From the NCBI RefSeq assembly GCF_037038585.1, contig NC_092523.1:30509501-30573500 (forward strand): DNA of 64,000 bases. The letters run 5' to 3'. The notes under the pieces were generated by a model. It was given only the letters and a program-made list of their open reading frames with translations, ran no database searches and was not told the origin of the DNA. Both the position numbers and the translations under genes were made by a program. The DNA is from Patagioenas fasciata. Taxonomy: Eukaryota > Chordata > Aves > Columbiformes > Columbidae. This document shows positions 1-11,700 of the stretch, piece after piece (the first letter of the stretch is position 1; the number at the start of each line of letters is the position of its first letter).

Positions 1-809
1 GCTTTTGCCAGACTGTGAAGCAGCATCCCTGACTACTCCCTGGGGAACATCATGGGAAGCGACAGTGATCAGGAGTTTGGGATGCTCAGGTGGAGAAGGA
101 ATATGACAATGTTGGTAAATGGAAGGCAGCAGGCCTCCTTCCAGCTACACTGTCAGACAAGCCTCACAAATCAAAATCCTCTTTTAGATGCCCAAATTAT
201 ATTTCTGTTGGCTAAGACTTTAAAAACTTTTTAAAGTTGCTTGAATTAACAGCTGTCTTTGGCTTCATTTTCCACCTAAGTCAGTTGTTTGTATATCCTC
301 CTGGCCTTCCCTTTGGCTTCATTTCACCGCTGCGTGTGCTTTAACTTTCTCCAACTACTTTCATGCTTGCATTTTTTTTAAAGCCAGTCTATGATTCCAC
401 AACTCGTCATGCCCTCATTCTCCCTGTAGAAAATAGGAAAGTGGTGAATTGTTTTTCAGCATTGCATACAGCTCCCTATCAAGTAGGAGTCTGCTCTGCT
501 CCCTTTTAGGAGTTCCTTTCCACAAGACAGAAGCAAACCAGAGATTTCTTCTTACTTCTAAATGTATGGAACTATTGAGTGAGGAGTATTTCTGTTCATC
601 TGTCTGCTATCATGAAGGCTTGTCTTCCAACAATTTTGAAATTGCTCTGGTATCTGCCTTTAACAATGCTAAAAATATTGGCCTGGGAGAGGGCTGGGGT
701 GGCTACGCAGTTGGTAGTAGTATGTAAAGAAGCAGTGGTAAGAAAAATACCTCCTCCTCTTCTGGCCATGAGAGTGGAAGGAAGAATGCAGACTAAAATA
801 AAAATCATT
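1..809. other. DNA downstream of DLC1, nothing recognised
   Basis: A/T-rich. Open frames here (up to 92 codons) overlap one another on both strands with no family resemblance. No repeat family recognised. Some of it could be extra 3' UTR if the ATTAAA at 831 is not the real end. Confidence 0.6.
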
Positions 810-830
810 ATGCTTCTCCAATTTTAAACA

Positions 831-836
831 TTTAAT
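831..836 (-). terminator. Predicted distal poly(A) signal ATTAAA of DLC1
   Basis: The plus strand reads tttaat, giving ATTAAA on the minus strand. About 20-30 nt further along the transcript the RNA is U-rich (TTTTTATTTTAG), as expected for a downstream element. I saw no AATAAA between here and 2433 on the minus strand. Confidence 0.45.
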
Positions 837-2397
837 AGTGCACTTATTGAGTATATTCTGTACAGACATCTATAGCAAGTTAAACATTTTCCTTTCTCTC
901 ATGTAGGTCATAATCATGTAAAGCACATTTACAATAGAAAACATACTTGAGGTACAAAAACCCAAAAAGAATATCTGAGGTATAAATACAGGTACATTTT
1001 AAATAATCTTTATCATGCTTTATCTATGTTTGACAGTACACTGTGGGCAAGTATACATGTTTACAATAGAATGGTATGTACAACATACAATTTTACAAAT
1101 TCAGAAGTGTTTGATGTAGAAGAATATACAAGGTTTTCCTACTCATGAGGAACATTGTTACTGGAAGTACTACATTATTTGCCATAATAAAAAATTCTTC
1201 ATCAAAAAGCTTAATATAATACTGACAATGGTAACAAAATCTCAGTCAAAATTCCATCTTGCAACTCATTCATACCCTAGCCACAAAATACATATTTCAC
1301 TTAATACTGCACCTTGAAAGCAAATCTTCACCTTTACAGTAAAACCTACAGAAAGGCACCTTTCCAGAGGACCTCAAGACTTCCTACAGTTCATACAAGT
1401 TGATTCTCAAGGAGGGAGGGGGGGAATATCCCAAAGGGTTTCAAAAACCCAATAAAACCCAGGACAAAACCCCACCCTCCTCTACGCCCCCAAATATAAC
1501 CCTCCAAATTGCTCACATCCAGGTTCTGTTTGTCTTAACATGCATCTTTTAGGAAAATATGCAAAGGAGGGAGAGAAATGGAAAGAGCTCATGTGACCCT
1601 TCCAAGCCACCTCACCCCACCGGCTGCTGCAGGAGTCCTGCCATCTCCCAGCACCACAACTCCAGTGTTGAATTTTTCCTCTTGAGCCATTAGAATACAG
1701 TAAAATATACAAAAATTCAGTAAAACACTTAGAGTTAACACAGGTAGGAGTAAAAGCAACAACCTTTTTTGGCAAGTTAACAACTGACATTACTGGCTCT
1801 CTTCACTGTTGCATAGGCATTTCAATTCTAAGCTGCTACATTGCTCAAGACTATATTGATTTAAAATTGCTATAGAATTGCTAATCACTCCTAGAAGATC
1901 ATCTGGATAAGCAGTGGGCAGTAATTGGAGCAAGCCACTTGCAGCATCTGCTTAGGGTTTTTAATGACGTTAGAGCTGAGGAAAATGCAGAACTGGTGCA
2001 TGGGAAGGATGGCTACTCCTGGTCCACAGGGGAGTCCTATTCTAGGTTGAACTGTATCCAGCATACTGAAATCCATTCTGGTTGCCTATCAATCAGTGTA
2101 CCAGCCACATTTCAAGTTCAACTTCTGCTATCCTTTCAACCATTAACACACTCATTCACACTTTAATCTCTGTGCAAACCTTTCTCTGCTTGTCTCAGTG
2201 AGAACACATTGAAGAGTACCAACTATTCCAGTGGATACACCAGTCCCTCAACACTCTACAAACAAAACGACACGGGTATATACATAAAGCTAAGTATTTC
2301 ACATGGGAATGATGAGCCTTCACCATATTTCATAATATATTTTGCATTTAAAGAATTTTTGCTTCTCAGAAGCAACTCAAACCATCTAACAGTACAA

Positions 2398-2417
2398 TTT
2401 TTTTTTTTTTTTTTTTT
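2398..2417. repeat. A20/T20 homopolymer in the DLC1 3' UTR
   Basis: Twenty T in a row on the plus strand, A on the transcript strand. It is the longest homopolymer run I saw in the window. Confidence 0.95.
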
Positions 2418-2432
2418 GGCACAGTCCTCCTA

Positions 2433-2438
2433 TTTATT
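2433..2438 (-). terminator. Possible proximal poly(A) signal AATAAA, 230 nt after the stop
   Basis: The plus strand reads tttatt. On the minus strand the AATAAA is followed 15 nt later by 20 consecutive A (2417 down to 2398). It could give a short 3' UTR, or the A tract could simply be an internal priming site in oligo-dT libraries. Confidence 0.35.
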
Positions 2439-2666
2439 CCAGTCGAGGCCTACACTATAGACCTTACACAGACAGGAAGCAGCTTTAAATTGTATAGTAT
2501 GGCCACAGTCCTATAGTAATGCTCACAGTCAAGTTCTCATGCTGTCATTCCTTCGTGACATGACTTGTAGATGGTACACTGGTCCAGTCAGCAGTGGACA
2601 AGCCTCAGTTTTGGGTAATGTCTACACTGCTGAGGTGCGGAGCGCATGGCAGTTCCTCTTCAGTAG

Positions 2667-2787
2667 TCACCTGGATTTTACTTCCTTGCTCTCAAGACTC
2701 TGATGACTGAAAGAGTCTCGTATCTTAACGACTTCAGATGCACACAAGTGTCCAAAAGACTTGGTGTACCAGTCTGGCATGTGGCCC
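2667..2787 (-). CDS. DLC1: DLC1 coding exon 14 (C-terminus and stop)
   Basis: 121 coding bases after acceptor CACATCAG. It encodes (R)GHMPDWYTKSFGHLCASEVV, then KIRDSFSHQSLESKEVKSR and TGA at 2669-2667. The helix YTKSFGHLCASEVVKIRDSF is the C-terminal START helix. The last residues (KSR stop) match mammalian DLC1. No open frame of 60 codons covers it; it was found by following the phase out of exon 13. Confidence 0.96.
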
Positions 2788-5700
2788 CTGATGTGTGAGA
2801 AAAAGTAATGATGAAGTAGGTACCAGTAACTTTGCATGCATTTTCTTAGTCAGAATCAAATCATATCATCTAGCTGTTTAAATGTATGACTAGCAAATCT
2901 CCTTATTACTGCTTATTGCACAGCTCAGCCTTACTAATACAAAGACTTGCTCAAAACCAAGTTTCCTGCAGGGAGAAAAGATTATCAGAAATTCTGTGAG
3001 AACTTGGTCCTCTTTACTAACCTAATATTAAAATTAACACGTTCTTGCATCCAAATACACCTGTCACAGGAAGGGGTGGTATTATATACCAAAAGTTGTG
3101 GTGGAGCACATCCTGCAGTCTTCTAAGGTCACAAAGCACACCTGCTGTTCTGTGGCATCTCAGAGATCTGTGTGTGCCTTTGAGAAGTACAAGCTAAAGC
3201 CTGTTGAACCACCTATATTTTGCGCTACATGGAAACTATAAGAGAAAAGTTATCACCACAAAGAACAAAGTGGAAATTCATACCTCAAATCAATTCTGCA
3301 CATGTAGGTAAGTTTAGATTTTCCTGACCCGCAGGGTTCAATCAGATACCTAGACAGGAGCACATTGACTCTAACACCTGCCACTGGAGCACGGTCATGG
3401 TCCACTGAGGTTGCTAGAAGCACACAAGCTCCTTTGGGGAAGTTTGTCCTCCATGTTCTAAGAAAAATGAATAAAACGAAAAGACTTATCTTTGACAAAC
3501 AGTAATTCAAACTTCTAATTAGACTTCAAATTATGCACAAACAGATATTTACCTATATGAAGGTTGCTGTACATGTAGGATATAAATGTCAGTGCATATA
3601 AAAGTCTTACCTTAAGACTACAAAGTCCCTGGCTGGTTGAGGTGCCATGCTGTTCTGGACATACTGGTATATATCTGTCTGGCTATCCAAAGATTCAATT
3701 ACTTTTGAATCTATAAGATCCTCATCCCAAAGATGCTGCTCTTTAAGTAAGCGATTTAAAACGTCCTCTGGCGTAGCTGGGATTTCTATGGTAGTTTTCC
3801 ATAACCGGAGTGGGGGACCTTCACACACCTGGGGGAAATCAGCACAGAGTCCTCAGTTTTGCTCTTCTATACATTTTCTTTTTCCCTTCTATTTTAGCGT
3901 TGGCTAAATACAGCAAATTAAATACAGACGTATGTATGTATTGTACTAAGCTTGTTGTAGCTCCGACTAAGGTTACTTTCCTAACAGCCAAAGGCATCTG
4001 CACACTCAGTTCCAAATTATTTTTAAGTTAGCTATCTTCTCCAGTATGGGCCAATATTAAATTGTGATGCTACAGAAAAATATCCTAATTTTCCAAGATT
4101 TTTAAAAAGTATCTTAAATCTCTTTGGAACACTTTTCCCTGTGCTAGCTCTGAGCTGTGCAAGATAAAAGCTAAGAAACTTCTTTCCTACTGCACAGTGC
4201 CAGTGCTTGGAGGCTTCACTCAGCCTGTCAAGGCTTTGCGCATGTGAGTGAAGGCATGCAAATGCAATACAGTGAACATTCCTGGGCTGGATAAACAGAA
4301 GAACACAAATCAGTGCATGTTAGCTGACTACTGCCGAAAGACGTGTTGTTTTTAGGTGGTGTGCAACTATGTCAAAAGATTAAGGTTTCTTTTCTTAAGT
4401 CTATCTGCAAAGTAAAGGTGTACGCTGAACCTCCTGTAATATCCTATGTCAAAAGCCTGCTTATAGTAGAGAATATGAGCTAAAAATCAGAGCTGAGTGA
4501 CAGGGTGCATACCTTTTTGTAGGCCAGATCTGCTTGCTCTGAGGTGGAGCAGCTGACCCAACCTTTAAACTTCTCTTTCATCTCTTTGAGCAAGTCGTCC
4601 ATGCAGTCCTGGAGGTAGCAGTGGTAGTCGGAGGGCTCGGTGGTGCTGCTGCCACCCCGGAGCTCCTCCAGGCTGAGGGGACGCAGGTCCTGCTCCGTAT
4701 AAGAGTTCCGGCCCCTGCTCATTTCTTCAGGTATCTGAGGGGGAACAAGGGTGAAATCATCCTTTTGCAGCTCTCTCCCCAACCCGCAGAGTTAGTCTAG
4801 CAGCCTGACAGCCACAGAAAGATGGGTACACTAGTTTTGTAAGCGGTAGGACACGTATGTGTCAGGCCAAGCACTCCATGTGAAGAAATCTGAAAATTAA
4901 GTTTGTGACTTGAACTCAAATTAGTCTCTACTAGTGTCTATTTTTTTTCTTGTGGAGTATGCCTCTTCCCTACACAACTCAGATCCATTCCCATAGCAGT
5001 TTATCCTGCAGACTGAAGGAAAGGGGGATCAGTTGTCAGTCACAAGAAAAGAGACCGGCATGTTTTCAGTTGAGGGCTCTGAAAAGACTGAATAACAGTG
5101 AGGAAATCCAGGACTCAAGACTTGTCTGTTTCTCCATTCTGGGCCCTAGAGGGAGCATGCTTTAGTTCCTACAGACCCTTCAACCTACAGTTTGACAGTG
5201 TCATGTTCCAGGATGCTTTTGTGGCCTAGTCTTGCAAACTCTTGGGAATTTAAGTATAAAACAAGCACTGAAATTCCTGGAAACAGCTTCTTGCTGTGTA
5301 ATTAGAGCTGAAGTTCACAGACCCTCATGGCTGCACAATAAAAGCTTGAAAACATATTTCAAATGCAGTTTGGATGTAACAAAAATGTCCCAAGACTCAC
5401 AATGGCCTCATGATTTTTGAGCACCAGCGCCAACAAAGCAACTCTATTGTCTTCTGGCACCACTTCTAATTCATGTATGTACCCAGACCATGATTTAATT
5501 TTTTTTTTTTTTTAAATCTGTTTATAATGTATTAAACTTTACTAAAATAAAGAGACATTCCTAGAGTTCCCTTATATAGCAGATATAAGCCATGTTGGTC
5601 AACATTCCAGCCATCAGTTTTGCAAATAGTTGTTTTACCTGAAAGAGCTTCTTGCATTCAGCGATCATATGAGCTAGCCCTTGGGTTGCAGCCAGGTTTT

Positions 5701-8700
5701 CATTTAGGTCTTTCTGATCGGGTTTTCCCAGGCTTGGTTTTCTTTGCATCACCCTTCATGGGGAAAAAGAGCACACACACACACAAATCCAGTTACTTAA
5801 TGCAGAGCAAGAGAAACGCTTGGTAAGATAATGGTAGGATTCCCAAATCTGCCAGTGATTTAGAGCAGTGCTCCCTGGGACCAGATCTTGGCATGGTGTT
5901 ACTGACTTCTCCCACCACCCTCTCTAAGCCTTTTCTTTGGAATCCCCCATGTTTCTTCCTTCTTAAGAACTTGCTATATATTTGAAGAAATCTCTAACAA
6001 AAGGTAGGATCCAATAATAGTTCTACACCTGGTGCCCTCTAAGGTGTGATCACAACTGGCGGAGTCAATGCGAGACCGTGCCTGTTGCACATCGCCGCTG
6101 CCAGCTGAGGTATGGGACCAGCTGCAATGAGCCCTGCTCCCCACAGACATACGTACCTGGGGGAAGAATTCTCTCTTTTGAGAGTGTTTAAGTGGAAGAG
6201 GGAAGGTGCTAAGCAGACGGCCAGGTTTGTTGGTGTCATCTGGTTTTCCTTCACTGCAGCTGTGACATCACTCAGGAAATAGAGAAGAATCTGGAGGACC
6301 TCCCTGTTCTCATCGGGTAAAAGCATAATGGCAGCCTTGATAGCCTGGAGACGCTGATCCTTTGGCACATCTGCATAATATTAGTAATTCTCTCATCAGG
6401 CCATTGATTTTCCACAAACACAGCATGAATACATCCCAAAGCAAATCCAGCTTCAAATATTTGACTCGAGTTTGAAGCGATTTCCTTCAGGATGCATACC
6501 ATTTGTAGGAAACATGAAGGAATTTTTTTTTTAACCCACTACTTTAACTACCCTCAGCTATTTCCTGCCTCACAAGAAATGCAAGCAAGAAGAAGCTGTG
6601 CCTAGGCCAGAGTTAATTTTAGATTTCATTTCAACAGCTACATGCTCCCGCAGATGCACTAAAATGACAGAAGCCTGGAGTCAGGCACTGAACAAGCAAA
6701 CACAGTCCAGCCAATTTAGAAATTCTTTGGCTTTCAAAGAAATTCAAAACATGAATGCATTTTAGAATAGGTGAATTAATTAAATTGACTAGCAAACCTC
6801 TTCAACGATGATGTCATAAAATATCCAGAGAGTGCTTTACCAAACACAGGGAATTGTTTTATTGAGCAGATCATTCAAAGTCATGCGGTGGAAAAAGAAA
6901 GCCAATGCTGTGAAGCCCCATACCATTAAACAGCTCCTTGGTTACTAACAACAAACAGCCACTGGAAAAATTTGACGTGTGTCTTTATATAAGGCCCTCT
7001 CCTCCAAACTTGAAGGGAACAAGAAATGAAATAACCCAGACCAGATCTGCTTCTTGTAAAGGGATTTCCAACAAACCACCTCTGAAGACAACATCAGAGT
7101 CTGAGTCCTGGAGCATTTATATCATCAGCAGCACCACACCACCCTCACTGCATGTCTCATAATACACGTGGTGCTAAACAGGTATTTAACTGGTATTTGA
7201 TTTGGGCTTCAGCAACTTTGTAAGTCTAGCAGGTGCGTTTAGAAAGCAATTTTAAGCAAAAATCTACTGCTTTCTACACTGTCCCCTCATCGGCTCAAAG
7301 CACATTTAAGCCACGTGCAGAAAAATTCCAGTGCGCAGCCTGGCGCATAACACCAAAGCAAGGGGAAATTTTGTCCTTTGCAAAGAAGCAAAATTTACAG
7401 CTGCTTTAAGGTACTTTGTTTTACATAGAGAGAATACTTCCCAACCAGCTCTGGGGATTCCTCAGACCTACCGCCTGGAAAGGAAACAACCAGACACTTC
7501 TGCAATGCTCCGTTAAACGTTTTCTGGCACTAAACCCACAAAGAGTTGCTGTTTAATATGCACGGGAGAGGAGAGTCTGATTAATTTTCTCCATAAAACT
7601 TCTTGGGAATCCAAACACACACACAAATATGTGTGCACTGAAATAACAGTATTCATGCTTTTATTTTAAACTGCCACCTCCACCTATGGAGCTCTGAAGG
7701 AAGTTCCTGTAACCTTTTAGTAACCATCATCATAAGGAAGGCACAAAATACAGCAAGGGATCAAAGAAGCTGGTTTTGTGCTAAATTCTATTGGAGTTGG
7801 AATACCACGGGAAGAATACATGGGGAGACAGCTGGGATGGTGTTAAGGAGAGAAACCACAGGATTAGCAAGGTGCCATAGTGCATCAGGTTGAACCCCAT
7901 GAATATTTCAAAAAGCTTTGGGGTTTTGGTCACCAACCATTAATTCATCTTTGGTCATTTTATAAAGTTAGAGTATTCCCAATGAAACAATCTTGAAGTG
8001 GTCATTTTATAAAGTGAGAGTATTCCCAATGAAACAATCTTTGAAGGTCAACCTGTTGTTTGGAAGGATCTAGCACAAAACAACCTTCTACACAGAAATT
8101 TATTATCTAGCTCACAAAAAAGACTGCCTCCCTTGCTGAAGTTGAACCTGCCATCTCAGAAAGATTAATTATTTCTTTTCAAGTGCATTGATAAATGCAA
8201 TTTTTAATGCAATTTATTTTAAGCACATTCGGTTCATGGTACCTATCAGTAAAGTAGCTACAAGTCAGTGACAGAAAAGCTTTCAACTTCATGGTTGTTT
8301 TCAAAAGGTGTGGTGAAGGATAGAAGAATATGGTTTAAAAGAAACTAGATTGGTTTTGGCAGCTCTGCTCTTAAAAAAAAAAAATCTCAGTAATTTAGTG
8401 GATTTCAATCCCCTCAAAATCCCTAATCTCTTGTTTGTCTAGTGTTTGCACAGCTCCTCTACCTAGCCACATCAGATGTGGATCACTTTCAAACTGTACT
8501 ATCTAGTATGCTCAGAGAAGAGAGGAAACTTTAAAGCAAGTGATGGAGGATTTATATTTGTTCCCAAACTACAGAGAAAGGTGCAATGAAAAGAACTTGT
8601 ACTATGAATTGTTATACAACTGGAACATCAAGAATGCATTCCTAACGAGGCAGCCTGAACTATAACGGGTGCTGGAAAAAGGCAAAGACCAACATATGCA

Positions 8701-11700
8701 ACACGTGTAGTGCCCAGAAGAGCAGTATCAGAAAGTTCCACCCTTGGTACACAAATGACCATTTGCTGTCTAGCCATAAAAATCTCAGTACTTACACTGG
8801 TATATCTGTAAGAAGGTCTCGGAGAGCTTGTTGGTCATGAGAGGCTCAGGGAGGTCACGGAAGAATTGCTTTAACATGTCTGCTACATCATACGCAGACT
8901 GGCCTTCGTAGTTGACGCTGTCTGTTGAACTCTCATTCATTTGGCGCAAAGCCTGAATTCTTGATTTCACTCCAGATTTCCTAAACAGTCCAACCTAAAT
9001 ATATATGGAAAGGTAAATCTGGTTCCAATGAGTCTGGCAAATTTGAAATGTAAGTATGCTCTTTAGCTTCTCACGTATGGGTTCTAATTTCATGGAAAGC
9101 TTTCCTTGCATTAATTATCTGTTTTGTCCTGTTTTGAGTCTGCTTTTTCAGTCTGACTCAGGAACAACAAAAATTAATGGAAGGCTGGGGTTTGGGTGCT
9201 GCATGTGTGTGGGATGAGAGCACAGCAAAACCCACCTGATCAAGGCAGTGGTTGCGGAGGTACCGCATGGCTTGTTGAATGCTCTGTGGGAGTGGCTGCC
9301 CTGTGCGCTGGACGTTGACCTGCAGCGGTACTCCAAACACGTTTCGGTCCTTATAGTCTGGCACCTTTATCCTTTTCATAAATTTTGGTACTGCCCTATT
9401 TAAGCAAAAGGAATGAGAAAATTTAAACCTCTGTTGACCGTTTATCTTCTGTATTTTCAGTAATTCAGAAAGCCAGTAAGTGAAACATTCATTAATACGA
9501 AAAGCGGTGGCGGAATAAATTAGATAATCCATTCAGGTCTGGGAAAAGGGAGAGGACAGAAAACAGAGTTTCTCCAAGAGAAAGGCTTGACATTTGGGGT
9601 AATATGCTGCCTGTAAGCATTAATGTGGTACTACTCCATCAATATTAGTAGGACAAAAGCTACGAGGTAAAACTGCAGGGGCCAGATTGAATTGCAAGAA
9701 CAGTCAAAATAAATCCTGCGGTCAGTGACCCCTTATAACACTGCTTCTTTAGGTTTCGGGAAAGATGGGCATTTGAACAATGAGCTTTTGTATGTCAACT
9801 ACTTATTCTGCAAAGTCCTCAAACTGGGTCCACCACCCACCAGTGTGCATAACAGCAGGAAACTGATGTAATACATTTGAGTTTGTCAGCTAAAAAGTTC
9901 AGCTCTATAAACAATCCCTTTGAGGGACCCCCCTCCTTGTCAGCCACTGACTGTTGTTATCCCCACCTCCCACTCCAGTTTCAGTGAGAAGCCTTTCCAT
10001 CTGCTTATGACTCTGAGGAAAAAGTTACTAAATACAAAGGAATGATTTAGCCCTAGATCCCCAAGAGTATTGGTTTCAGAAAGGAAAAAAAAAAAAAACA
10101 CCAAACATTAAAATGTGAAAATATTGAGATCATTTTCCTAATCAGGGAGAAAAGCTAATGTCCAGTGCAACAACTATTAGGACACAGTAGCACTGGAAAA
10201 CAGGGAGATCTATTTAACATTTCAATACACAGTACAGCTATACAAACAGTGCATTAGATTTACAGCTGACTAATCTGTTACATAGTAAAACAGAACCAAT
10301 TTGTATTGCCATATAGTTAAGTTTAGGGCATTATTGATATATGTATGAATAATACTTGCTTTGTCAAAAAACACGCCAATGGAATGTGAAAAAACACATT
10401 GCGATCTCCACAGAGAATCTGAAGCATGCAGGGATAACTGGTCAATACTTATTTCTGTCTTTCAGAACAAACAACTTCTGTATTTAGAAAGTCTGACATA
10501 ATAACAGCCTTTGAACAGGAGGTACTTTGATGCTGAAGCTAAATACTCTCTGTGACTCCTGGGGAAGGGAGGAGGCTGGCCTGTGGTAGGGAGAAGAAAA
10601 ATTTTATTGCATCTTTTGCATCCTGAAGGTTACACAGGCTGTACTGCAGATACAATAATAAAAGAGCTTTCTATTTCATTCTTCCAACAAAAAACATTCA
10701 GCTGGGTTACAAACACCTGGCCACAGCAGAAATTGCCACCTAGAAAAAACTCCAGGGTTCTCCCAACCTTTCTTTCCCCATTCCACCTTTTTTGCAAGCT
10801 AACTGGATTTAGAGTGCTTTGAAGAGAGGAGATAGATTTTGGCTAATGAGTCACTAGAACTGAGGGACATTTACATTATTTAATTACATAATCATATCAA
10901 GAAACTAGTGCAAATATTTAAGAATAACTGAAGAAAACAAGCCTATTAAGATCTACTGACGTTTGTGCCACTGCTTGCTAACTGCCTCTATAAACAACTG
11001 GTCCTTTTGCTACAGATAGTGGACATCTTCCTGCTCAGAAAGCTGGCCTGTACTTTGTTGCTTTTGTTCCCTCACATGCCCCCTACAAACATACTTCTCA
11101 AGCCTATTAAGATTACGCTTATGTAAAGGGTTAGTGATTTTAGCCCTGTCTTAGGAAACCACAAATCACTGTCAGCACAGGCTGGAGGAAGAAGTACAAA
11201 CATGGAAAAAGAGGGATGGAAGGACTCATTGCATCTTTCCAAAAGTTGCTTAGGATGCGCGCAACTGTCGCACTCGCATAGTCAACCTTCCTACACATGG
11301 CTCAGTGCCCTTACCAGCTGAAGCCGTGCTTGTTGGAAGGCGTGTACTTCTCCAGGAGAGCAGTCAGCTTCAGGAGGGAGTACTTCTGCAGCAGGTTCAT
11401 CTGTGCCACAGACTGGCAGTTGATCTGCAGCGATGCCGAGCTGAGGCTGGGCCGGTGGGAGCTCTGGAAGCTGTGCCACCTCAGCCTGTGCCTGCGGAGA
11501 AGATGGGGGACAGCACAAGGACAAGTCACTGAAATGCCTCATCAAGACACGTGCAGGAATTACCGCCAATGCCCTGCTGAGCTCCCTGCCCTCGGCAGCT
11601 GCCGCCTCCTGAGACTGCACAGGCATCAGCCGGCAGCGTCTCCGCCTCAGCCGCTGCGATGCAGCATGTGCAGCTGCTTCAGATGGCAACATCAGCTCTG

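Larger units (their letters stand above)
810..2666 (-). other. DLC1: DLC1 3' untranslated region
   Basis: From the stop codon to a predicted cleavage zone near 805-820. It is A/T-rich, with no conserved coding potential and no splice sites needed. About 1.85 kb, a little shorter than the roughly 2.4 kb I recall for human DLC1. The end is inferred from the ATTAAA at 831-836 (minus strand) followed by a U-rich stretch. An AATAAA at 2433-2438 could give a much shorter form. Confidence 0.6.
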
